Below, piece after piece: positions 7,918 to 15,860 of a stretch of DNA of 17,617 bases. The stretch's first letter is position 1. Each line of letters starts with the position of its first letter. The translations under genes and the position numbers were made by a program. Origin of the DNA: Mytilinidion resinicola (Eukaryota > Ascomycota > Dothideomycetes > Mytilinidiales > Mytilinidiaceae); NCBI RefSeq assembly GCF_010093595.1, contig NW_022985458.1, positions 235,077-252,693 on the forward strand, written 5' to 3'. Under the pieces are notes generated by a model that saw only the letters and a list, made by a program, of their open reading frames with translations, did no database searches and was not told where the DNA came from.

Positions 7918-7962
7918 GGGCGCGCCACTACCTGGTGGGCGCCACTACCTGGTGGATTACGT
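7918..7962 (-). repeat. right terminal inverted repeat (mirror of 6096-6140)
   Basis: It is the exact reverse complement of the left repeat, with the two 17-mers at 7922-7938 and 7939-7955, then ATTACGT and the TA duplication. The transposase frame can be extended into this repeat but has no ATG there (only GTG), so I start the protein at 7871. Confidence 0.9.
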
Positions 7963-7964
7963 TA

Positions 7965-8302
7965 TAATTAAGGCTAACAAGTGTCTACGCTGTTTATTCA
8001 CGCCTACTAAGGATGTCTACAACAACCCTAAGCTTGCATACGCCTACGGCGCGCCTAGCGCACCACAACAATATACAACCCTTTGCGAGCAGGCAGATAC
8101 ACGGCTGGCAGCTTTACTAGCAGCAGAGGAGGCCTATTATGTTAATGACGACCTATCAGCAGAACAGCAGCGCTGTAAAGCTGCTGAGGAAGCAGTTATA
8201 GATGGCGCAATAAACCTGGATTTAGATGAGGACGAGGATGAGGAAAACGGGCTGCATGTCACGTGTAAGTTCAACCTTAACACCAAAACTACCTCGCGCT
8301 AA
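7965..8302 (+). pseudogene. unidentified ORF remnant next to the transposon insertion
   Basis: The frame is open from the transposon edge to a stop at 8300-8302, without an ATG near its start; the apparent GTG start lies inside the transposon's terminal repeat. The peptide has a Cys pair near the start (KCLRCLF), an Ala/Glu-rich middle and an acidic stretch (INLDLDEDEDEENG). I do not recognise it. Removing the transposon and one TA does not open a longer frame upstream. It may be the end of an older gene or element, or a chance ORF. Confidence 0.3.
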
Positions 8303-8318
8303 CTACTATAGGTAATAT

Positions 8319-8401
8319 GGAGCTCCTGGAGCTCCTGGAGCTCCACGAGCTTTCTGCTGGACTGGAGTGGAGCGATTTCCAAATCCACTCCACTCCACTC
8401 C
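8319..8401. repeat. short GGAGCTCCT tandem repeat and a GGAGTGGAG/CTCCACTCC inverted repeat
   Basis: Three copies of the palindromic 9-mer GGAGCTCCT (8319-8344; the last lacks its final T) are followed by GGAGTGGAG (8364-8372) facing a run of CCACT units (8385-8401). This is simple-sequence structure directly before the dehydrogenase relic, and could mark a break point. No known element is recognised. Confidence 0.6.
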
Positions 8402-8403
8402 AA

Positions 8404-8749
8404 CAAGATCACTGTCCATGTCTGGCCACATCGTAAACATCCCGCAGCTCCAAGCGGGCTACAACGCTGCCATAGGCCGGCGTGCTCCATCTCCGCCGCT
8501 CGCTCGCCGTTGGGTGGGTCGCCTTCGCTACTTAACAGTGTCTCGCCAGGGTACATGGCGACCGAGATCTCGGACTTTCTACCGCAGGCTCCTAAAGACA
8601 TCTGGGAGAGTAAGATTTTCATTGGGCGGAAGGGCCAGGCGGGAGAGCTTAAGGGAGCTTTTTTATATTTAGCCAGTGATGCGTCGAGTTATACAACTGG
8701 AGCGGACATGTGGTTGACCGGGGTTATTGCTTGCCTTGAGAGCGGATGA
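8404..8749 (+). pseudogene. short-chain dehydrogenase/reductase (SDR) relic, C-terminal part
   Basis: Three frames together give the second half of a classical SDR of the fungal polyol/sugar reductase kind. The pieces are MSGHIVNIPQLQAGYNAA (catalytic Ser/Tyr segment), AGVLHLRRSLAVGWV, and NSVSPGYMATEISDF continuing to ELKGAFLYLASDASSYTTGA. Frameshifts fall near 8477-8480 and near 8530. At the Tyr-x-x-x-Lys site the Tyr-Asn-Ala-Ala is present but the Lys is lost at the first frameshift. The end of the protein, usually a 'DGGY'-type motif after TTGADM, is altered to WLTGVIAC. The Rossmann NAD(P)-binding half is absent. It cannot make an active enzyme. Exact substrate cannot be told. Confidence 0.75.
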
Positions 8750-9057
8750 ATGACTGGTTGGGTATGCTTTCTGGAGGATGTGTTTTCGGCCGGTTTCTAC
8801 TATCTCTTGATTCTGGATCTTGATTTCGGGTTATCTGCTAAGTTCTAGATTCTATAGTCTCAAATCGCTTTGCTCCAGGCTTCCTTTTTTTTATGAAAGT
8901 TGCGACTCTAAGGCCGCTACACCGTCGCTTAGAGTTAGTTCCTCAACTTGAACACATCCCACAGAATCTGATTATGGATTGTAGATTCATAACAAGGTCG
9001 TTAAGAATTAACGTGTTGTATGTAACGGCTTCTAGACTATAAGGTGCATTCTAATAT
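8750..9057. other. intergenic, no gene seen
   Basis: Moderately AT-rich sequence between the SDR relic and the convergent membrane-protein gene. No open frame or RNA gene stands out. It would hold the 3' untranslated region and polyadenylation site of the minus-strand gene. Confidence 0.5.
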
Positions 9058-10689
9058 CTACAATGGATCCCCCTTATCTGCATAGTACTTCTCAGACTGT
9101 AATATACTCGCCTCTAACGATTTTATGCCCTTCTTTACCATTTCCAATTCCTCTTCCATCTCGTTCTTCGTAGTAACAGCATTCGACCGCAGCTCACGCA
9201 TCCACTGCTTGATTAAGGCAAGGTGCTCCTTCTCCTGCACTAGAATCTCCTTCGACCTAGCAACCCTCTCCTGCTCCCGCTCCCGTTCACCATGCCTCGG
9301 TAACGGCCTACAGCCTCGTTCAGCACACAGCCGGTCGACTTCGTTCCTGGAGCTCCGGACGGCTGTTTCGTCGAAGATCAGTTTCGCTTCCTGGATCTTG
9401 AGGGACTTCCTGAAGTCCTCTTTCTGCTCCGCCGTCGTGTCCTTTGACGCAATCCAATTACGGGTCCCACTTATGCTGCTGTGCTGCGACTCCAACACCG
9501 ATTCCAGCTCTCGCAACTCCCAGAGCGGTAGATCCTCATCCGGCAAACATACACCGCCAGGACAGAGCCTCTCCGCCTTCTCCTCTGCCTTCAGAAGATC
9601 CCGGACCCGTCTTTGATCTTTATACTCCTCTTTCCGAAGCGCGAACTCAATAGAATACCGCTGATCATCCGTCTCTGCCAAACCGAGGTCATGGCGTAGG
9701 CGCTCAGCCCGCCGATCGGCATATTTACCCCAGCTCTTTAGCGTCTCCACCTCCCTTAGAGGCTCCTCGAAAAAATATTTGCACCGATCCCTCGCATCCA
9801 TCCTCACCCTCTCAACCTCAAAAGCATCACTATCAAAACTCCCAGGCCATCCACACTTCCTATAAAGCGCCCTCAACGCCTCCTCCCAGAACCCGGGACT
9901 ATGCTCCCCGCCCCCAGGGATCTCCTCCAGGCTCATATAACGCGCGACCACATCCCTCAAGACGTCCCCCGCAGGCCGACTGGGCACATGGTCGTAGTTC
10001 ATCCGATTCGCCGACACCGGCTCCCCGGCCTCCACACCCCTGAGCGCCCGGTCCGTACTCCAGCCGGACTCCTGGTCGATGATCCAGATGCGATGCTTGC
10101 GCGCATCGTAGATGAGCACGCTCTGGTGGTTCCCCATCATGCTCAGCGGCGTCACCCACGGGCGGATGTACTCGCCGTCCTCGCCGTCCCAGTCGCCCTT
10201 CCCGCCGTTGCTCTCCCACCCCGAGTACAGTGGGTCCCGGCTCTGCCGCACGTCGTCTTCGGCCCGGAAGTCGGCGAATTCGCCGCCGTGGATGAAGTCT
10301 GGGCTCTCGACCTCCGTCTTGTCCACGTACGGCAGCAGCTGGTGGAGGCGGATGACGAGCGGGTCTAGCGAGCACTCGGCGGCGAGGGTGAGGTTGATGC
10401 CCGGGTTGGTGTGCGGGGCGCGCTTGATGGCGGAGGCGGGCATGTAGCGCATTTTGGCGAGCGTGGAGTAGATCTCGTCCATCAAGTCAGCGACTTCCTG
10501 GAGGTTGGCCTCGGCGCTTGGGCGGTGCGTGGGGATGGTGGACATGATGGAGGCGGAGTTGTGGTAGACGACCAAGAGCACTAGGACGAGAAGAATGAGA
10601 ATGGTTCGTAGGCGTGGTGTTCGGCGTCGGGGGAGTGGGTTTGAGGTTGGATTTGGGAGTGGTGAGTATCGTTTTGTATGGCTGGACAT
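9058..10689 (-). CDS. conserved-looking single-pass (type II) membrane protein of unknown function, 543 aa
   Basis: I do not recognise a named family. The start chosen is the ATG at 10687-10689: a TATA-like CATATATAA lies about 40 bp upstream and a positively charged N terminus (PRRRTPRLRT) directly precedes a hydrophobic segment (residues about 29-43, TILILLVLVLLVVYH). This is the layout of a signal anchor with the long C-terminal part in the lumen or outside. An upstream in-frame ATG at 10843-10845 would place the TATA box inside the gene and is less likely. Residues about 150-215 look like a compact domain (WDGEDGEYIRPWVTPLSM, HQSVLIYDARKHRIWIIDQE). Residues about 300-535 are charged and mostly helical, probably coiled coil, with two similar Cys pairs, LCPGGVC (376-381) and LCAERGC (455-460). 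There is no stop or frameshift and no intron is needed. Together with the transposase it is one of only two intact genes here. Confidence 0.8.
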   Translation of the reverse strand: MSSHTKRYSPLPNPTSNPLPRRRTPRLRTILILLVLVLLVVYHNSASIMSTIPTHRPSAEANLQEVADLMDEIYSTLAKMRYMPASAIKRAPHTNPGINLTLAAECSLDPLVIRLHQLLPYVDKTEVESPDFIHGGEFADFRAEDDVRQSRDPLYSGWESNGGKGDWDGEDGEYIRPWVTPLSMMGNHQSVLIYDARKHRIWIIDQESGWSTDRALRGVEAGEPVSANRMNYDHVPSRPAGDVLRDVVARYMSLEEIPGGGEHSPGFWEEALRALYRKCGWPGSFDSDAFEVERVRMDARDRCKYFFEEPLREVETLKSWGKYADRRAERLRHDLGLAETDDQRYSIEFALRKEEYKDQRRVRDLLKAEEKAERLCPGGVCLPDEDLPLWELRELESVLESQHSSISGTRNWIASKDTTAEQKEDFRKSLKIQEAKLIFDETAVRSSRNEVDRLCAERGCRPLPRHGEREREQERVARSKEILVQEKEHLALIKQWMRELRSNAVTTKNEMEEELEMVKKGIKSLEASILQSEKYYADKGDPL

Positions 10690-10740
10690 GATTACGTCAT
10701 AAAAGGTATGAATATGGCTCGTCGTGCTTATATATGCACC
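10690..10740 (-). promoter_or_regulatory. core promoter of the membrane-protein gene
   Basis: Read on the minus strand, CATATATAA (10728-10736) is a TATA-like box. Between it and the ATG lies ATGACGTAAT (10691-10700), which contains a TGACGTAA site like those bound by CREB/ATF-type bZIP factors. Position and sequence are seen; use as a promoter is inferred. Confidence 0.5.
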
Positions 10741-10875
10741 TAGTGGTTTGCAGTCTCTACCAGTCCAAGCAAAATGTAGCGATCTGGACGTTTTTATCTT
10801 GGGTTTGCGATTTCCGCGACATCCGTGATGTGGAAGTGCACTCATGTTGTTGAAGAAAAGTACCCCTAACCCCAC

Positions 10876-11937
10876 ATCCTAGCGGCTTGGCGGGTACTAC
10901 CAACAGCACAGACCACACCTCGTTCATTCGGTCTGACTTTCATCCTCCGGGCTTCCCTTTACCACCCTAAAAACACCTATCCGCACCTCCTACACTATGG
11001 CCTTGATTCTTCAATATCCGCATCCATCTCATCGGCCATGTCCTCCTCAAAAACCCCTCCCTCTCCCGCAATCTAACACCCCTCGAACAATTCGTCTTAT
11101 CTCCCCTCAAATACTACCCGATTCCTCTACGCCTACCTCTTCCCCTTTCGCACGCGGCGTCCCCCGTCTGATCCCTTGATCCTATTTATGTAGTTTGTGT
11201 ATTACACAAACATAACCGCGCCCCCTCGGTCCCGGACGGCAATCTGTTGATGCATACTGGGGTTTTAACGGAAAGGGGTGCGCTGGGGAGTTACAGGAAT
11301 AGGCAAATTAGTTAGAGGGATTGCCGCGTTGGTATAAAATCGTGATAGTGGGCAACTATGATAGCTAATTAAGCCCAGTATCAAGAGCCATGCAGAGGCC
11401 TGAAGACCGAGGCGGCGAGCTCGATTGGAAGATCGGCCCGGTATTCCGGAAGCCCTTAATGGCCTCCTCGTGTCTTTAAATTCCAGGTCTCCACTTCGGA
11501 CAAAGTTGGAGTCTAACCCTAGGGCTGTGGGAAGAAATTTGCTGGTGAGAAGCAACTAAACGAAGCTAACAGTGTTAGAAAGGCCAACAGAGAGGTCTCA
11601 TGCCGTGCGCAGCTTGTTTTATTAGAAAAATATATCATTAACGATAAGTCACGTGATAGAATATATACATCATACATCCCTTTGGCGATGTCTGCTCTAT
11701 GCCGCTTCTTCCATCACAACAGTCAATTCATGGAAATACGGGAGATGTAAGACGTAAACACGAACGCTGAGAGGCTTGAAATGGCAAACGTGGAAAGACG
11801 GAGTGCGTGGATATCGGCCAAAAAAAAACCTACATAAACTCTGAGAACAGTAAAAAATAAGCATGACACATAGTTTACCGTCAATACATACCCCTCATCG
11901 GTACTTCCGAATTCCTCTTAGCTCTTTTCTTATTTTT
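10876..11937. other. intergenic, no convincing gene
   Basis: The first 300 bp are C/T-rich on the plus strand, as often seen upstream of fungal genes. A 60-codon proline-rich ORF from an ATG at 10997 and a 96-codon minus-strand ORF (11555-11265, starting with TTG) show no recognisable protein. The remainder to 11937 holds nothing I can name. Confidence 0.5.
11193..11211. promoter_or_regulatory. perfect 19-bp palindrome GTTTGTGTA-T-TACACAAAC
   Basis: Two 9-bp arms pair perfectly around one central T. A perfect dyad of this size in an intergenic region is the form of a dimeric transcription-factor site. It could also fold as a hairpin. No factor can be named. Confidence 0.45.
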
Positions 11938-12315
11938 TTAAGACCGCCAGGTCACATACAAAGTCAAGATGGCCACGATTAATCCAATTATCCCTATCAC
12001 TGTTCCCACAATCTCGGGGGTACCGAATTGTCTACCTCCGCCAGGATTATTATTGTTTCCAGACGTCGGTAATAACGTCGATGACGGCGCAGATGAGGAT
12101 GTTGTGCTAGGAGTGGAACCATTTCTTTGGAGACTAGATATCGCGAAGGTCGAGGTTGCTATTAATGCGCTGCTCGGAGGTGCAGAGTCCACGAAGGATA
12201 ATGTCGGACGTGGAGTGCTTGAGGGAGATGGCGCCAGGCTTGGCGAGCTCTGAAGCGGTGTCGATGTTATAGTTATACTAAGGCTCGCGGCGGCTGGCTG
12301 GTGCTCTGCGTGGAT
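11938..12315 (-). CDS. Ser/Thr-rich tail with one C-terminal membrane segment (3' exon or fragment)
   Basis: The open frame has no ATG; a TGA lies just upstream, so a start must come from an upstream exon joined at an AG, or it is a fragment. The peptide has a low-complexity Ser/Thr/Pro stretch (STPSTTSSSAPSSTLLPTSG), an Asn/Gly linker and a C-terminal hydrophobic segment (EIVGTVIGIIGLIVAILTLY) followed by VTWRS. Short fungal surface proteins with a glycosylated stalk and a single membrane helix look like this. No catalytic domain. It lies just downstream of the broken receptor relic and may be all that is left of a separate gene. Confidence 0.4.
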   Translation of the reverse strand: MHAEHQPAAASLSITITSTPLQSSPSLAPSPSSTPRPTLSFVDSAPPSSALIATSTFAISSLQRNGSTPSTTSSSAPSSTLLPTSGNNNNPGGGRQFGTPEIVGTVIGIIGLIVAILTLYVTWRS

Positions 12316-12513
12316 AAACACCCATCAACCTCCATCCATGCAACATCCATACAGCCGGAAGCAAGGCCACCACGCAGGCAGCTAGTCCCAGTCCAATCCC
12401 CCTCAATGGTTACCCGACTCCTCTCCCCACTCCCCTTAACCCCGACCAACTCAACCTCACTCTCCGCGCCCCCTGACCTCCTCCCCCCAAGACTCCCTCC
12501 CAAATTACCATTC

Positions 12514-13323
12514 TTAACGGCCGCAGTCCCCTGCCAACTCGTATCCGGGCTGCCATTCGCAGTGCCATTCCTGGTCCCGTTGCGTCCCCGTCAAGTTCAC
12601 AATGCTAGTTGAGAACGACGAGAACGGTTTCGCGACAAGCGCGAACCAGTGCTTGCCCTTAACCTCCATAAGTTTGGGCAGCGATAGCAGGGAAATGACG
12701 CACAGACCGAACGAGACCTCGGCGGCAACCCAGAGACCCAGCCACGCAATGTTGTACGAGACATCGGCGTTGGCGCCAGCCATGCGGAGGAGGTACATTA
12801 TGATGAAGACGTTTGTTATGCACGCGCTATTTTTAATCATTAGCAAACCAATCTTTTTTCCCCTAAGTATACGCGTTGAAGAAAGTGGGGAGAGAGGGAG
12901 ACGGCTTCAGCCTGGGAAATGGAGTAAAAAGCAGAGAGTGGACACGTACAGCAACCCCGTAGCAAAAAGCAGCACAATACTAATCCTCTTCTTCCTCGGG
13001 ATCCTCAACTTCCATACACTCCTCGCAGGGAGGCCCAGGATGATAATGTCGCTCGCAATATTCCAAATACATGTAATCATAATCATGGTATTATTATCTA
13101 GACACTTGCCCGGTACAAGATTGTTCCAGGCCTTTTTGCGCAGGCTGCAGGCCCAGGCAGACACTGACATGGAGATGATGTAGTAGACAAGGGACGCGAT
13201 AATAACGATCTTAGAACCGATGGAGAGGAAGGGGTTAACAGTACGGTTCGGGGCCAGGAGCAAGATGTATTAAAGTAGGATGGCGAGTTTAATAAAGTAG
13301 ATTATTGGACAGTAGATTATATT
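12514..13323 (-). pseudogene. PTH11/SAT4-like fungal seven-helix membrane receptor, broken
   Basis: Upstream exon (13323-12950): IIYFIKLAILL, a stop, YILLLAPNR, a membrane segment (KIVIIASLVYYIISMSVSA), then KAWNNLVPGKCLDNN, the 'W....PGKC' signature of the SAT4 (Rhodopsin_fungal) family, and two more membrane segments. Intron 12949-12827 starts GTACGT and ends AAAAATAG with a GCTAAT branch-like site; it joins ATGLL to ACITNVFIIMYLLRM in frame. The second exon has NIAWLGLWVAAEVSFGLCVI and ends at 12514. A Ser/Asn/Gly-rich tail may continue in the +1 frame to about 12273, which would imply another frameshift. TAA at 13270-13272 replaces the Gln of 'LLQYI', a second stop lies at 13324-13326, and the N-terminal helices are missing. 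PTH11-like proteins are G-protein-coupled receptor-type sensors in fungi; this copy is inactive. Confidence 0.78.
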
Positions 13324-15329
13324 TTAGATGTAGACATACTGTTTGCACAGTTTAGTTGGTATTCTATATAGCGGCATAAGGAAGAACTGTAAGAGACGGA
13401 GGAAGTCGATATATATAGAAAATGTTATTTAGATCGCTGCAATACAGATTCCACTAATAGACTCCGGCGCCCGCTTTGAACATTAACCTGCCCACTGCAA
13501 TAATAGCAAAGAAACTAATCTAGTACTTCTGCTTAGTATTCCACTTAGCTTCCCTCCTCCTATAACTTACAAATCTAAGAGTCGCAATACCTGTTATTTA
13601 TTAGTCTTAGCCACTACTATAAGCATATGCAATAGGGTAATCTATATAGTCTGTAAAGTCTAAGTTCCTTACTAGGACTATTCTAGTGTACAACCGGATT
13701 AAAAATAGCACGCCTGGTATAACTGTATAAAAATATAATAGCAATAATTATCTATATATAGTTAGGAGAAGATGTTAAGAATACCGTTATAACGCCAGGT
13801 GGCGGGTTAAGAGCAGGCGCTCTAAGCCTTTCAGCTATAGAGATCGCCGTGGGTATAAGGCTGGCGAGTAATAAAGAAGGCATAATAGGGCGTATTAAAA
13901 TCTGGACGTGCGGCTCGGTTTAATAATCTATTGCGCTTCTTAAAGAAAGGTGGTTTAGAACAAGCTAAAGTAGTAAATAGCGGAAGAATATAATAAGAAC
14001 GTAGGATATATAGCACTATACTATTTAAGTTGTATTATAAGGCTATAAATAAGGTAAGTAGATATAGAACAGCTAAGTAAAAACTATATTTATTATTAGC
14101 TATACTATACACTATATAGCTATAAATCGATGCTAGTATACCTATAAGCAACGTTAGCAATCTATATATATAAGCTGCGGATATAGAGTATAAAGCTAAT
14201 AGTAGTGGATTCTTAGGGCTTAAAGGATAATTATTAGGGTATATAGGGCGGAGTACTATTGCCTAGGTGGTATAAAGTGGATTTAAATAAAAAGTTATAT
14301 TAAATAAGCGTAAAGCTGTATATATAGCTATATAGAGAAATATATAGTAACTAGGATAAATATAATCTTACCGGAGAAATACAGGAGATTTTTATAATAG
14401 CGTTGTTAGTTTTACATTAAACAGTTATAGGAGACTGTGCCTTCTGCTACTCGGCTAGCAAATCTAGTAAATATATAGTATAAGTTGCAATACCGCTTAA
14501 AACAAATAGGCAAATACTAGTATACCGGGATATAAAGAGAACTATAAGTAAGAGGTAGTTATACGTAGTTTAGAAGGGGTTTTCTAGTTTTATAAGCCCT
14601 ATATATTATAGCTTAATATTTCTTAATCTAGCTTTGCTATACCTAGTCCTTAATTAAGCCTGCTTTATCCGCAAGTATATATTCGCGCCTTTAGTATTTG
14701 GTATAAGAGTATCGGCGAGCCTAAGTTAGCCTAATTTATTCCTAACTAGGACTTTAGTAGCGCCTGTATAATAATATAATTAGCTTATTAAGGTTTAATT
14801 ATATATAAAGATTAAATTCCACCTACTAAGTTCCTACTAATAAAAGTTGCCGTATATAGCTTTATATTACCTTTCGGCGCATAGTAAAGCTTATATATAA
14901 CACTAATATAGGGATATTTACCCTTTTAGTAGCCGGTTAGAGCGAGTATATAAAGGGCGGTAGTAGTAAAGCTATAGAGGCCCTTTAGGTTTTTCCAGTA
15001 TAAAATCTAGATAGTAGTTGTTCCTTTATAGGCTAAAGTATCTGCTATAGTTACTATTTATCTAAAATCTAGACAGGCAACCTATTAAAGCAAGTATATT
15101 AAAAACTGTAAGAACAATATATATCCCTATTTCTCGCGGTTTTTCTCGGCCTCGCGCTATATATTCTTAAAGACAACATCTAGCGGCGTTATACCTAGAG
15201 AAAGCTTTCTAAACAGGCTATCTTTTATTAGCTAAATTACTTTTACCTAAAGAACTGCGCAAACTTACTAATTAAGGCGCGCACTTAGTATAAAGACAAC
15301 AATACTATTAGGGCTATACTTAAGCTTTA
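13324..15329. other. AT-rich, RIP-like degenerate block (left part)
   Basis: Dense in TA steps (tatata, ttataa), with stop codons in all frames and no open frame over about 60 codons. Patches of GC-richer sequence (for example 13795-13925 and 15120-15280) suggest former coding or transposon sequence eroded by C-to-T changes on both strands. I cannot identify the source. No RNA gene seen. Confidence 0.7.
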
Positions 15330-15860
15330 TGTAACGGGTCGTCTCTTCTATACCTTCCAAGTGTCTCACACTACGGCAGGGTATAGGCAAGTCGTCGTCG
15401 GGGTGCAATAGTCTTCAAAAGGTGAGGCAATAATCAATCAAGGTCCAAGACGGGGTGGTTACTTCCAATAGGTAATATTGAAGTCTTGAGTTGAACACGA
15501 GGTTCCTATCCATGCAAAGGAGCGTCTCTATATACGAAAGCTCCGTCCTAAGAAATCTGTGGCTCAGTCTGATCCGTCCTTGGATCACCCTGATCCTTGA
15601 ATGGTCCCTGGATCACCCTGATCCTCGAACAGTCCTTGGATCACCCTGATCCATCCCTGAATCGTGCTGATCCATCCCGTGATCTCTATCCTTAGATCGT
15701 TCCCATCCACCAGCAGTCCGTGGGGGAATCCAGGATCCCTATGCGTCCCTTACGTGACCCTCTGGGTCCCGTGACCTGGTTCTCTGTAATCAGTCTTATC
15801 TGCTTTCTTGTCTCCGCGAGTGCCTCTGCGCTCGGGTGGTTCGTATTACGGGTTGTAACA
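15330..15860. mobile_element. solo LTR of a retrotransposon (531 bp) with 5-bp target duplication CTTTA
   Basis: It begins TGTAACGGGTCG, ends TTACGGGTTGTAACA, and is flanked by CTTTA on both sides (15325-15329 and 15861-15865). TG..CA ends and a 5-bp duplication are the marks of LTR-retrotransposon integration; no internal domain remains, so it is a solo LTR left by recombination. Its base composition is balanced, unlike the AT-rich surroundings. It carries a tandem hairpin repeat (15582-15652) and a TATATA-like stretch near 15532. Which superfamily (gypsy or copia) cannot be told from the LTR alone. Confidence 0.85.
15582..15652. repeat. three 28-bp tandem repeats with a GGATCA-CCC-TGATCC hairpin inside the solo LTR
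   Basis: The perfect hairpin recurs at 15582-15596, 15610-15624 and 15638-15652, exactly 28 bp apart, with divergent linkers. Degenerate GATCC-containing copies flank it on both sides (about 15569-15575 and 15658-15680). Such repeats in an LTR often act as enhancer-like sites; that is inference. Confidence 0.8.

Larger units (their letters stand above)
6096..7962 (-). mobile_element. complete pogo/Fot1-like DNA transposon, 1867 bp, apparently intact
   Basis: Perfect 45-bp terminal inverted repeats (6096-6140 and 7918-7962) start ACGTAATCC and are flanked by TA on both sides (6094-6095, 7963-7964), the target duplication of the Tc1/mariner-pogo superfamily. The element carries one uninterrupted transposase gene and nothing else. 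It lacks the TAA lesions of its relative at 1389-2340, so it probably arrived later or escaped RIP. All parts needed in cis and trans are visible, so it may be autonomous (inference). Confidence 0.92.

Noticed and set aside
7872..7928. 19-residue N-terminal extension of the transposase
   Set aside because: It would start at GTG within the terminal inverted repeat; the first ATG is at 7871 and gives a normal helix-turn-helix start.
9899..10375. Long antisense and alternate-frame ORFs (about 155 codons) inside the membrane-protein gene
   Set aside because: They follow from the high GC content of the real coding sequence; compositions are Arg/Pro/His-rich without motifs.
10997..11179. 60-codon proline-rich plus-strand ORF with ATG
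   Set aside because: The C/T-rich promoter-like composition creates Pro/Ser codons by chance; no splice partner or domain seen.
11265..11555. 96-codon minus-strand ORF
   Set aside because: It starts with TTG, no ATG is available, and I see no domain or convincing protein pattern; I left it as intergenic.
13831..14016. 61-codon minus-strand ORF in the AT-rich block
   Set aside because: Short, surrounded by stops, no motif; expected by chance.
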